Assembly (NCBI GenBank): GCA_023440105.1
Contig: JAEXSY010000034.1
Span: forward strand, 1 to 5,868
Origin: Bacillota bacterium
GTDB lineage: Bacteria > Bacillota > Clostridia > Clostridiales > Clostridiaceae
Direction: 5' to 3'
DNA length: 5,868 nucleotides
The notes beneath the pieces are model-generated. The model was not told the DNA's origin, did no database searches, and worked only from the letters and a program-made list of their open reading frames with translations. Below are positions 1 to 5,868 of the stretch, in pieces. The translations under genes were made by a program, and so were the position numbers. Position 1 is the stretch's first letter; each line of letters opens with the position of its first letter.

Positions 1-740
1 CTCTTGTACTCTAAATTTTCTATGGTACAGCCTGGTCCGATTACTACCTTATCTCCTCGTACCATCCTTGCAGTGGTATTTTCAAGATATAATACATCTC
101 CTTCAATAACCTCTGACCTTAAGCTTCCTTCATCATAACCAAAGCTAAAAAGACTCTGCAAAAATCCACCTATATTATTACGGCCTGTTCTAATGGTTAT
201 TTCCTCACCACCAATTTCCTTAGCCTCACACCTGCCCCTTATGGCTATATCAATCTTATCTGCATTCAAAAGCTCTTCTATCTTAAATATCCCATCACCA
301 TAGAAGCGTTCACCTTCCAGTCCAAAGGCTGTGATTATACCTGAAACCTTAATAATATCTGCTTCTATCTTCCTATCTATAGCTATGGAGCCTGATATGG
401 ATACTTCTTCACCCTTTAATCCACCATCAATTTTACAGGAACCAGAGGTTGATATAGATTTACACTGAACATCACCTAAAAATCTACCTGCTCCACTAAC
501 GGAAACCTCCTGGCAATAAGTTGCTCCTTCTATCTTTCCAGATCCACTTATAGATATATCTTCAGCCCTTACCTCCCCTTGAATTTTACCGGCTCCACTT
601 ATACTTAATTGTCTGCAGTCTATACTTCCAGTGACCTTTCCTGCTCCACTGATCTTAACATAATTATAGCTTCCGCCTCCCACACTTCCTGTACCAGATA
701 TTTTTAAATCTCCTCTATTTCCAAAATCTTTACCTTCCAT
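1..740 (-). CDS. Bactofilin-like polymer-forming cytoskeletal protein (YhbE/YhbF type), 3' end outside window
   Basis: The frame is open from the start to the left edge, giving 246 residues without a stop. The protein opens MEGKDFGNRGDLKISGTG. From residue 14 to about 134 it carries eight ISG-type units spaced 17 residues apart (Ser of the SG pair at 15, 31, 48, 65, 82, 99, 116, 133), as expected for rungs of the right-handed beta-helix of bactofilins. The C-terminal part (about 205-246, with LYLENTTARMVRGDKVVIGPGC) resembles the YhbE/YhbF subgroup. Bactofilins self-assemble into nucleotide-free filaments, usually at the membrane; in Bacillus subtilis the YhbE/YhbF pair has been linked to motility. 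An SD-like GGGAGG (748-753) lies 7 nt before the ATG at 740, and another ATG sits directly before it at 743 with only 4 nt spacing. The start overlaps the yhbD stop by one base (TGATG), implying coupling. Family assignment is strong; the cellular role here is inference. Confidence 0.85.
   Translation of the reverse strand, partial: MEGKDFGNRGDLKISGTGSVGGGSYNYVKISGAGKVTGSIDCRQLSISGAGKIQGEVRAEDISISGSGKIEGATYCQEVSVSGAGRFLGDVQCKSISTSGSCKIDGGLKGEEVSISGSIAIDRKIEADIIKVSGIITAFGLEGERFYGDGIFKIEELLNADKIDIAIRGRCEAKEIGGEEITIRTGRNNIGGFLQSLFSFGYDEGSLRSEVIEGDVLYLENTTARMVRGDKVVIGPGCTIENLEYK
339..701 (-). repeat. Protein-level tandem repeat, eight units of 17 residues (51 bp)
   Basis: Inside the bactofilin gene the pattern [IV]SG[AS]GK[IV].G recurs every 17 residues (16 between the first two units), which is 51 bp at DNA level. 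The first five or so units are the most alike, for example VKISGAGKVTG and LSISGAGKIQG; units seven and eight keep only the SG pair and the hydrophobic spacing. The DNA copies have diverged, so this is a structural repeat selected at protein level rather than a recent DNA duplication. Confidence 0.8.
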
Positions 741-1378
741 CATTCTGCCTCCCTATTTAATAATTTAGCTTTTAAGCCTTCAATTTTGCCTGCCATTTCA
801 ATATCTATTACCACCTTCGCATCATCCTCAACAATAAAGTTAAAGGGCATAGTACCAAATAAGGTTATTCCAATACCATACTTTCGTAAATAAATTAATC
901 TTAAAGGCTTTTCTTCTTTTTTGCCCTTAGCTGTCTTATAGGTATTAATTATGTTGATCCCCTCATCAAAACTGACATTACCGGTTTCAATAATACTATC
1001 CAGAAGATGAAGCTCCATAATAATTTCAAAATCATAGCTTTCACTATCTCCGAAGTTTTTCTCATAAAGATTAAAAATAGGTATTGAAACAATGTTACTC
1101 TCAATTAATCTCTCTTTAGTAAGTACTATCTCTGCTGGCTTTAATGAAAACTGCTCTGCCAGCTCATCTAAGGACTGATCATCCTTTAATGCTTTTATTT
1201 TATTGATTCTTTCCAGTATCTTATCCCTCGGAAAAAAGGTTTCCTGCCCTGTATAGGAGGATTTTTTTATAAACCATTCCTCTGGAATTATATTTTTTCG
1301 TTTCCATCTATATAACTGACCATAGGATATATCCGTCATCTCCAACAATTCTTTTTTAGATATTAACTTTTCTTCCAT
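740..1378 (-). CDS. yhbD: YhbD family (DUF4004) protein with MerR-like helix-turn-helix
   Basis: This 212-residue protein starts MEEKLISKKELLEMTDIS. Residues about 5-31 read as a MerR-type helix-turn-helix (SKKELLEMTDISYGQLYRWK). They are followed by a wing-like stretch with P.EWF, a GQETFFP motif (residues about 44-50) and the basic KILERINKIKAL. The rest (about 70-212) is the uncharacterised DUF4004 body. In B. subtilis yhbD lies beside the bactofilin genes yhbE and yhbF, and the same order is seen here. The start is placed at 1378 because GGAGGG lies 7 nt upstream. An in-frame ATG at 1399 has no SD and overlaps the predicted -10 box, so it would not be transcribed from that promoter. The stop TGA overlaps the bactofilin start. 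A role as autoregulator of the operon is inferred from the MerR-like head and the inverted repeat in its promoter. The family call is strong; its molecular function is unknown. Confidence 0.88.
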   Translation of the reverse strand: MEEKLISKKELLEMTDISYGQLYRWKRKNIIPEEWFIKKSSYTGQETFFPRDKILERINKIKALKDDQSLDELAEQFSLKPAEIVLTKERLIESNIVSIPIFNLYEKNFGDSESYDFEIIMELHLLDSIIETGNVSFDEGINIINTYKTAKGKKEEKPLRLIYLRKYGIGITLFGTMPFNFIVEDDAKVVIDIEMAGKIEGLKAKLLNREAE

Positions 1379-1383
1379 ATAAT

Positions 1384-1389
1384 CCCTCC
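1384..1389 (-). promoter_or_regulatory. Ribosome binding site that decides the yhbD start
   Basis: On the minus strand GGAGGG is followed by ATTAT and the ATG at 1378. The alternative ATG at 1399 is preceded by ATGTTACG, which has no purine-rich SD. This supports the shorter 212-residue protein. Confidence 0.75.
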
Positions 1390-1397
1390 ATGAATAC

Positions 1398-1426
1398 ATC
1401 GTAACATAACATTGTTTCGTTGTAAA
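1398..1426 (-). promoter_or_regulatory. Predicted promoter of the yhbD-bactofilin operon
   Basis: On the minus strand a -35-like TTTACA (1426-1421, five of six consensus bases) is separated by 17 nt from a -10-like TACGAT (1403-1398, four of six). The -10 box is preceded by TG plus one base, an extended -10 feature. Transcription would begin near 1391, leaving a leader of about 13 nt that carries the GGAGGG ribosome site. No other good promoter was found for the operon in the window. Confidence 0.55.
1403..1421. promoter_or_regulatory. 19-nt imperfect inverted repeat in the promoter spacer, candidate operator
   Basis: On the minus strand the sequence is AACGAAACA-A-TGTTATGTT. The arms match at seven of nine positions around a single central base. 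It runs from the last base of the -35 box to the first base of the -10 box, the placement typical of MerR-family operators, although those promoters usually have a longer 19-20 nt spacer. The adjacent gene product has a MerR-like head, so autoregulation is a reasonable inference. An unrelated repressor could also bind here. Confidence 0.45.
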
Positions 1427-1463
1427 TATATTTTTACTAATTTTCTAAAAATTTCATGTCTTA

Positions 1464-1492
1464 TTGTTACCTTTGCTTTGTATCCTTAGAAT
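1464..1492 (+). promoter_or_regulatory. Candidate nupC promoter
   Basis: TTGTTA (1464-1469, four of six) and TAGAAT (1487-1492, five of six) are separated by 17 nt. This would start transcription near 1499 and give a leader of about 127 nt that is very A-rich from 1535 to 1580. I checked that leader for a purine riboswitch, which would suit a nucleoside transporter, and did not recognise its conserved bases. The background is so A+T-rich that chance matches are likely. Confidence 0.35.
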
Positions 1493-1612
1493 ATCAGTTA
1501 TATATCTGCATTATTAGATAAAAAAGTCCAGATTTATAAAAATAAACGTATAAAAAAATACAAAAAGTAAAAGTATAAATAGATATTATATGCTAAGTTT
1601 GAGTGAAAATAT

Positions 1613-1620
1613 AAAGGAGA
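1613..1620 (+). promoter_or_regulatory. Ribosome binding site that decides the nupC start
   Basis: AAAGGAGA lies 5 nt before the ATG at 1626. The upstream in-frame ATG at 1590 is preceded only by A+T sequence without an SD, so the extra 12 residues it would add (MLSLSENIKETI) are probably not translated. They also do not resemble a transporter N-terminus. Confidence 0.75.
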
Positions 1621-1625
1621 CTATC

Positions 1626-2822
1626 ATGACATTATTATTAAACCTCGTAGGAATTATTGTTGTTATAGGCGGATTATATCTTTTCTCTGAAAGCAAGGGT
1701 AAGGTTGATAAAAAACTTGTAGCTAAAGCATTATTAGCACAATTTGTACTTGCATTTTTATTAGTTAAATTCCCACTAGGACAAAATATAATAAAAACAG
1801 TATCAAATTTTGTCACTAATGTACTAAATTATGGATTTCAAGGAGTATCTTTCGTATTTGGATCATTAACAGATGAAAGTACAGGATACATATTTGCAAT
1901 ATCAGTACTTGCAAATATAGTTTTCACAGCAGCTTTAGTTTCAGCATTATACTATCTAGGAGTAATAAACTTCATAGTTAAGATAATAGGTGGGGCAATA
2001 CAAAAGATATTCGGAACTAGTAAAGTTGAAAGTTTTGTTGCCGTTGCTAACATGTTCTTATCACAAACAGAATCACCGATCCTTGTAAGTAGATACTTAC
2101 ACGCAATGACTAGAAGTGAACTCCTCCTATTATTAGTATCAGGTATGGGAAGTATGGCTGCTTCAGTGTTAATGGGATATGTTGGTATGGGAATACCAAT
2201 GGAATACTTGTTAATAGCAGGAGCATTAGTTCCATTAAGTAGTATAATAGTTTCCAAATTATTAATACCAGAAACTAACAAAGAAGCATTAATAGAAGAT
2301 GTTGTTATGGACAGAAAAGGTGGACATACAAATATTATGTCAGCTATATCTGAAGGTTCTTCAAATGGTGTACGATTAGCGATTGGTATAGGAGGCTCAC
2401 TTATAGCTATAATTGGATTAGTTGCATTAGTTAATGGTGCTTTAGGAACAGTAGGATTATCATTACAACAAATATTATCTTACGTATTTGCACCTTTAGC
2501 ATACTTAATGGGAATAAACCCAGACCATGTGTTGACTGCTGGCCAACTATTAGGTTCAAAGAAGGTATTAAATGAGTTTGTTGCTTTCGGTGACTTAGGA
2601 AGTATAATAAGTTCATTAGATTACAGAACAGGACTTATTATGTCAGTAGCATTAGCAGGGTTTGCAAATATATCAAGTATAGGTATATGTATATCAGGTA
2701 TATCAATATTCTGCCCTGAAAGAAGAGCAGAAATATCAGACATAGCATTCAAAGGAATGATAGGTGGATTTTTAGTAAGTTCATTATCAGCAATGATAGT
2801 AGGATTATTACTACTATTCTAA
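1626..2822 (+). CDS. nupC: Concentrative nucleoside transporter, NupC/CNT family
   Basis: This 398-residue, strongly hydrophobic inner-membrane protein has the usual length of bacterial CNT carriers. CNT proteins import nucleosides coupled to H+ or Na+. Substrate-site motifs known from Vibrio cholerae CNT are all visible: QTE at residues 147-149 (within LSQTESP), Glu317 in LNEFVAF, and Asn348 with Ser351 in GFANISSIG. The N-terminal helices (about 5-60) and the gate region (about 85-205) precede the conserved C-terminal transporter domain (about 205-396), which ends with the family's CPERRAEIS segment and a last helix. The start at 1626 is chosen for its SD. It stands alone, divergent from yhbD and convergent with the EamA gene, and ends at a strong hairpin. 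Codon use is very A+T-rich, with most Leu as TTA and many ATA and GGA codons. Whether it prefers purine or pyrimidine nucleosides, and H+ or Na+, cannot be read with confidence. Confidence 0.93.
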   Translation: MTLLLNLVGIIVVIGGLYLFSESKGKVDKKLVAKALLAQFVLAFLLVKFPLGQNIIKTVSNFVTNVLNYGFQGVSFVFGSLTDESTGYIFAISVLANIVFTAALVSALYYLGVINFIVKIIGGAIQKIFGTSKVESFVAVANMFLSQTESPILVSRYLHAMTRSELLLLLVSGMGSMAASVLMGYVGMGIPMEYLLIAGALVPLSSIIVSKLLIPETNKEALIEDVVMDRKGGHTNIMSAISEGSSNGVRLAIGIGGSLIAIIGLVALVNGALGTVGLSLQQILSYVFAPLAYLMGINPDHVLTAGQLLGSKKVLNEFVAFGDLGSIISSLDYRTGLIMSVALAGFANISSIGICISGISIFCPERRAEISDIAFKGMIGGFLVSSLSAMIVGLLLLF

Positions 2823-2832
2823 TAAGGTTATA

Positions 2833-2866
2833 AAGAAAGACCTAAGCTTAAGCTTAGGTCTTTCTT
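2833..2866 (+). terminator. Perfect palindromic terminator shared by nupC and the EamA gene
   Basis: Two 17-nt arms (2833-2849 and 2850-2866) are perfectly complementary around a central AAGCTTAAGCTT, so the hairpin would close with a small loop at the centre. It begins 10 nt after the nupC stop and is followed on the plus strand by CATTCTTAGTTTTT. On the minus strand the arm ends in TTTCTTT, so it can also stop transcripts from the convergent EamA gene. Confidence 0.8.
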
Positions 2867-2885
2867 CATTCTTAGTTTTTCAAAA

Positions 2886-2938
2886 CTCTTACCTTTTACT
2901 CCTTACCTCTAGCTGCTTTTCAACCTCTTACTTCTTAC
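2886..2938 (-). repeat. Degenerate 7-bp tandem repeat, consensus GTAAGAG
   Basis: Read on the minus strand there are two blocks of three heptamers. GTAAGAA, GTAAGAG and GTTGAAA occupy 2938-2918; GTAAGGA, GTAAAAG and GTAAGAG occupy 2906-2886. The 11 nt between the blocks (2907-2917) contain a further decayed unit (GCTAGAG) and a 4-nt slip. The array begins at the base next to the EamA stop codon and ends 19 nt before the shared terminator. It is untranslated in the EamA frame. Its function, if any, is unknown. Confidence 0.65.
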
Positions 2939-3853
2939 CTATTTCCTATAATTAACAATCCCTATCCCCAAAGCCACCAAAATAACAGATATAGCTATAT
3001 TTAAGGTAAAGGTCTCAGATGGAATAAAAATTGCTGAAAGTAAAGCTCCAGACACTGGAATTATAAACCTATATACACTTATTTCTCCTGCTTTATTGTA
3101 TTTTAAAAGAGTAAACCACAGGGCAAAGGCTACCGATGATAATAAAGCAGAATATACAAGCAGCCCTGTTGCTAAGGGTGTAAAATTATGTATAAGGTTC
3201 CCCATCCTAGGAGCTCCCAGCCCCAGCATCAGTAATGACCCGAAAAGTAATTGATAGGAGGTTATGAGTAAGGGTGAAATTTCTGTGCTTATCTTTTTAA
3301 CATAGATAGCACATATGGCACCAATTAGAGAAGAAAGCATCAAAAAACCTTCCCCATATAGAGTAAAGCCACCTGTGAAATCTCCACTCCAGTTAGTTAG
3401 AATGATGCCAGTAAAACCAAAGATTATGCCGATAGCTTTACTGCCGTTTATCCTATCATTCTTATATATAAAATGAGCTAATATTATAGTAAAAAAAGTT
3501 TCAAGCCCCTGTATTATGGATGACTTTATACCTGTGGTGTTTGCCACACCATTATAAAAAAGAATATACATAAGGCCTGTCTGAACTAATCCTAAAATAA
3601 AAAGCCTTAATAAGTCCTTTTTCTTAAGCTTCAAGGATTCCTTGGCCACAAACGCCGTAAACAATAAAAGTATTAAGGAAGCTAAAAAGAACCTAAGACC
3701 TCCTAGGGCAATGCGTCCCAGGACATCTCCTCCCGCAAATCTTAATTCCGTATAGCTTATCTTAAGCACTGGAAAAGCACTTCCCCATAAAATACAGCTT
3801 ATTATGCTGAAAATTAAAGGAAAAGGCTTTTTACTAAATATATTATTATCCAT
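2939..3853 (-). CDS. EamA/DMT-superfamily permease (RhaT/YdcZ-like drug-metabolite transporter)
   Basis: The 304-residue product is an integral membrane protein of the usual ten-helix, two-EamA-domain size. The first domain covers about 10-135 and opens with the hallmark WGSAFP at 23-28. The second covers about 145-303 and ends with the typical ALWFTLLKYNKAGEISVYRF segment (residues about 244-263) and a closing hydrophobic helix. Members export or import amino acids, sugars and other small molecules; the substrate here cannot be told. ATG 3853 is chosen because GGAGGTG lies 6 nt upstream. A TTG at 3868 would extend the frame by five residues but overlaps that SD. The gene has its own promoter, runs convergent with nupC and is followed by the heptamer array and the shared terminator. 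It appears intact. Confidence 0.9.
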   Translation of the reverse strand: MDNNIFSKKPFPLIFSIISCILWGSAFPVLKISYTELRFAGGDVLGRIALGGLRFFLASLILLLFTAFVAKESLKLKKKDLLRLFILGLVQTGLMYILFYNGVANTTGIKSSIIQGLETFFTIILAHFIYKNDRINGSKAIGIIFGFTGIILTNWSGDFTGGFTLYGEGFLMLSSLIGAICAIYVKKISTEISPLLITSYQLLFGSLLMLGLGAPRMGNLIHNFTPLATGLLVYSALLSSVAFALWFTLLKYNKAGEISVYRFIIPVSGALLSAIFIPSETFTLNIAISVILVALGIGIVNYRK

Positions 3854-3859
3854 TAAAAA

Positions 3860-3866
3860 CACCTCC
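3860..3866 (-). promoter_or_regulatory. Ribosome binding site of the EamA gene
   Basis: GGAGGTG is followed by six bases (TTTTTA) and the ATG at 3853. This near-perfect SD argues against the overlapping TTG start at 3868. Confidence 0.8.
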
Positions 3867-3956
3867 AACTATTACTGCGAACTCTTCATCTTCATAGATG
3901 CCATATTTATAGATTCACTTATGCAGCTTAAATAATAATATCGAACCTTCCAATTA

Positions 3957-3985
3957 ATTATATTTTTATCACTGAGATATGTCTA
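3957..3985 (-). promoter_or_regulatory. Sigma-A-type promoter of the EamA gene
   Basis: On the minus strand TAGACA (3985-3980, five of six) and a perfect TATAAT (3962-3957) are separated by 17 nt. Transcription would start near 3950, giving a leader of about 97 nt. The leader shows no convincing stable hairpin or known riboswitch. Confidence 0.65.
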
Positions 3986-4008
3986 CTTTTATTATGAAAA
4001 TTACTATG

Positions 4009-4056
4009 TAAGAATGAAAAAGACCACACTGTAGCAGTGCAGTCTTTTCATTCTTA
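4009..4056 (-). terminator. Terminator of the glycoside hydrolase gene
   Basis: A long hairpin has an upper stem CACTG/CAGTG (4027-4031 with 4035-4039, 3-nt loop). Below it come a 2x2 internal loop, a 7-bp stem (4018-4024 with 4042-4048), one bulged A and an 8-bp lower stem (4009-4016 with 4049-4056). On the minus strand the GC-rich core is followed by TTTTTC, as in an intrinsic terminator. It lies 34 nt after the hydrolase stop. On the plus strand the core is followed by TTTTC, so it may work both ways. Confidence 0.75.
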
Positions 4057-4089
4057 ATCAGATAACAGAGTATTATTATATCTCATGGA

Positions 4090-5868
4090 CTATGAGCATT
4101 CAATAGTCTCATTGCAGGTCACAACTATTTCCATAGGTTCTTTGCCCATCAGTTCCCTGCTTCTCTTATCCGGCTGTGATTGTCCGATATAGATTGTATA
4201 TGTGCCCTTCTCTACCATCCTTATTCCATCCTCGTTACATAAGGAAAAAGCTGATGCAGGCAGAAAAATACTAACTTCCTTCTCCTCCCCTGGCTGAAGC
4301 TCAAGTTTTTTGATTCCCTTCAGCTGTGCGTTAGGTGTACCGTCCCTTTCTGCTTTCACATATGTCTGAACTGTTGCTCTTCCAGCATATTTTCCAGTAT
4401 TTTTCACATAACAGCTTAGCTTTACTCCCTCTTCTGTGATGATCTCTGTAGACACCTTTGCCTCAGATATTTCAAAATCTGTATAGGACAGCCCATATCC
4501 AAAGGGATACAGAGGCAATGTATTCATATAACGATAAGTTCTATTTTTCATGGAGTAATCTGTGAATTCCGGAAGCTCCTCTGTAGTTCTGTAGAAGGTT
4601 ACTGGAAGCTTACCCTCAGGCACAGAATCTCCGAATAGTGTTCTAGCGATTGCAGTGCCACCCTGACTACCAGGATACCATCCTTGAATAATAGCAGGGA
4701 TATGTTCATCTGCCCAGGTAACTGCTAGGGCACTACCAGATAGAAGTACTAGTATCACAGGCTTTCCACAGCTATAGATGGTTTCCAGCAGCTCTTGCTG
4801 CAGCCCAGGAAGACATAAGTTAGGTTTATCGCCACTGGCAAACTCGTTTCCTGTATCCCCCTCTTCCCCCTCTAGATCAGCATCCAGTCCAAGACAGGCA
4901 ATAATGACATCGCTTTCCTTACAGACTGCTTTAACCTCGGAAATCCTATCGTTATCTCGTGCCAGGGCCGCTACTTTCTTCTTGTACAGGTGGCAGCCTT
5001 CAGAATAAAGAACACGTACATCCTCACCAACGTAATCCTGAATTCCTTCAAGAACTGTTACATAGCGAGATGCTGTCCCTTCATAATTTCCCTGTAAAGC
5101 TCTGCGGTTATTGGCATTAGGCCCTATTACGCCTATTGTCCTAATCTCCTCCTTCTTAAGAGGAAGTATATTATCTTTATTCTTAAGAAGCACTAGAGTT
5201 TTCTGTGCAATCTCTAGGTTAAGCTTCTTCATTTCATCACTATCTACCACAGAATAAGGAATCTCATTAAATGGAACCTGTTTTTTATCATCAAAAATTC
5301 CTAGCTTCATTCGAGTGGTGAAGAGCCTTTCGCAAGCCTGTGTAATCTTATCTTCTGATATAAGTCCCTCTTCCACTGCCTGTATCAGATAGACGAAAAG
5401 AGTACCACAGTTCACATCGCAGCCAGCAGACACGGCCAGAGCCACAGAATCAATAGGTCCTGATGTAACATGATGACCCTCGTAGAAATCTTTTATAGCC
5501 CAGCAGTCAGTAACCACATGTCCGTCAAAGCCCCACTTATCCCTGAGAATATCCTTTAATAGTGTCTTGCTCCCGTTACAAGGCTCACCATTGACACGAT
5601 TATAAGCCCCCATTATTGACTCTACACCAGCCTCCTGTACCAGTGACTGAAAAGCAGGCAAATAGGTCTCATATAAATCCTGCTGTGTCACTCTTGCATC
5701 AAACTCATGGCGCAGCTCCTCAGGACCAGAATGGACTGCAAAATGCTTAGCACAGGCAGCGACCTTCAAATAATTAGGATCTTTTCCCTGCATTCCCTCA
5801 ACATATCTTACACCAAGTCTTGCAGTGAGGTATGGATCTTCTCCATAGGTTTCATGACCCCTCCCCCA
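4090..5868 (-). CDS. Glycoside hydrolase family 3, beta-glucosidase/beta-xylosidase class, N-terminus outside window
   Basis: The frame is open to the right edge, giving 592 residues. An internal Met at 5793 is not the start, because the 25 codons before it encode WGRGHETYGEDPYLTARLG, a classic GH3 block. The (beta/alpha)8 domain continues with AAC.KHFAVHSGPE (Lys41-His42, substrate binding), MGAYNRVNGEPC and GHVVTDCWAI, where Asp121 (codon 5506-5508) is the predicted nucleophile. The second alpha/beta domain (about 215-425) carries LEGEEGD (332-338), where the acid/base Glu is expected. PLYPFGYGLSYTDF (453-466) leads to a C-terminal fibronectin-III-like domain (about 467-585). GH3 enzymes remove beta-linked glucose, xylose or related sugars from non-reducing ends. 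The AVHSGPE and TDC variants resemble xylosidase-like members, but substrate is not settled. Roughly 100-120 N-terminal residues are missing, so a signal peptide and the promoter cannot be assessed. Base composition is visibly richer in G+C than nupC. Confidence 0.93.
   Translation of the reverse strand, partial: WGRGHETYGEDPYLTARLGVRYVEGMQGKDPNYLKVAACAKHFAVHSGPEELRHEFDARVTQQDLYETYLPAFQSLVQEAGVESIMGAYNRVNGEPCNGSKTLLKDILRDKWGFDGHVVTDCWAIKDFYEGHHVTSGPIDSVALAVSAGCDVNCGTLFVYLIQAVEEGLISEDKITQACERLFTTRMKLGIFDDKKQVPFNEIPYSVVDSDEMKKLNLEIAQKTLVLLKNKDNILPLKKEEIRTIGVIGPNANNRRALQGNYEGTASRYVTVLEGIQDYVGEDVRVLYSEGCHLYKKKVAALARDNDRISEVKAVCKESDVIIACLGLDADLEGEEGDTGNEFASGDKPNLCLPGLQQELLETIYSCGKPVILVLLSGSALAVTWADEHIPAIIQGWYPGSQGGTAIARTLFGDSVPEGKLPVTFYRTTEELPEFTDYSMKNRTYRYMNTLPLYPFGYGLSYTDFEISEAKVSTEIITEEGVKLSCYVKNTGKYAGRATVQTYVKAERDGTPNAQLKGIKKLELQPGEEKEVSIFLPASAFSLCNEDGIRMVEKGTYTIYIGQSQPDKRSRELMGKEPMEIVVTCNETIECS

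Noticed and set aside
1379..1399. N-terminal extension of YhbD starting at ATG 1399 (MYSWRDY)
   Set aside because: It has no SD, overlaps the predicted -10 box, and the GGAGGG for ATG 1378 lies inside the extension.
1590..1625. N-terminal extension of NupC starting at ATG 1590 (MLSLSENIKETI)
   Set aside because: There is no ribosome binding site before 1590, whereas AAAGGAGA is correctly spaced before 1626.
1499..1625. Possible purine riboswitch in the nupC leader
   Set aside because: The gene type would fit, but I could not find the conserved junction bases or two kissing-loop hairpins. Only weak A+T hairpins such as TATCT/AGATA are present.
1586..2616. Minus-strand open frames at 1586-1816, 1952-2281 and 2431-2616
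   Set aside because: They lie wholly or almost wholly inside nupC, lack ribosome sites and resemble no protein family; they are antisense shadows.
3854..3868. TTG start for the EamA protein, adding five residues (MEVFL)
   Set aside because: The TTG is adjacent to and followed by the GGAGGTG that serves ATG 3853, so the extension is the ribosome site read as codons.
3872..3904. Ten-residue leader ORF (MASMKMKSSQ, minus strand) in the EamA leader
   Set aside because: There is no SD before its ATG, no run of a regulatory amino acid, and no alternative hairpins around it, so attenuation is not supported.
4778..5008. Plus-strand open frame of 76 codons within the hydrolase gene
   Set aside because: It is a Ser/Arg-rich low-complexity antisense reading of a well-conserved GH3 domain, with no start signals.

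Overview
The window looks like a chromosomal segment from a low-GC Gram-positive anaerobe, most likely a Clostridium or a relative within the class Clostridia. The supporting signs are A+T-rich coding sequence with TTA/ATA/AGA-type codons, strong GGAGG-type ribosome binding sites, short intergenic regions with hairpin terminators, and a yhbD-bactofilin gene pair of the kind known from Bacillus and clostridia. No RNA gene, CRISPR array, insertion sequence, phage gene or origin was seen.

Layout from left to right. (1) Bases 1-740, minus strand: a bactofilin-like polymer-forming protein (YhbE/YhbF type) whose 3' end lies beyond the left edge. (2) Bases 740-1378, minus strand: a YhbD (DUF4004) protein with a MerR-like DNA-binding head. 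Its stop codon overlaps the bactofilin start (TGATG), so the two form a translationally coupled operon. (3) Bases 1379-1625: a divergent control region. It holds a minus-strand promoter whose 17-nt spacer is almost filled by a 19-nt inverted repeat, and a weaker plus-strand promoter for nupC. (4) Bases 1626-2822, plus strand: a concentrative nucleoside transporter (NupC/CNT family), ending in a perfect 34-nt palindromic terminator. (5) Bases 2886-2938: a degenerate 7-bp tandem array. (6) Bases 2939-3853, minus strand: an EamA/DMT-family permease with a good sigma-A-type promoter. (7) Bases 4009-4056: a terminator. (8) Bases 4090-5868, minus strand: a family 3 glycoside hydrolase (beta-glucosidase/beta-xylosidase class) whose N-terminus lies beyond the right edge.

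The genes do not form one pathway. The yhbD-bactofilin pair is a cytoskeletal/envelope operon that may control itself through the palindrome in its promoter. NupC, the EamA permease and the glycosidase are separate transcription units for nucleoside uptake, small-molecule export and sugar release. I found no convincing undescribed system. The best leads are the operator-in-spacer promoter of yhbD, the 17-residue repeat of the bactofilin and the heptamer array downstream of the EamA gene. In three genes the ribosome binding site points to a start downstream of the longest open frame, and those starts are used here.
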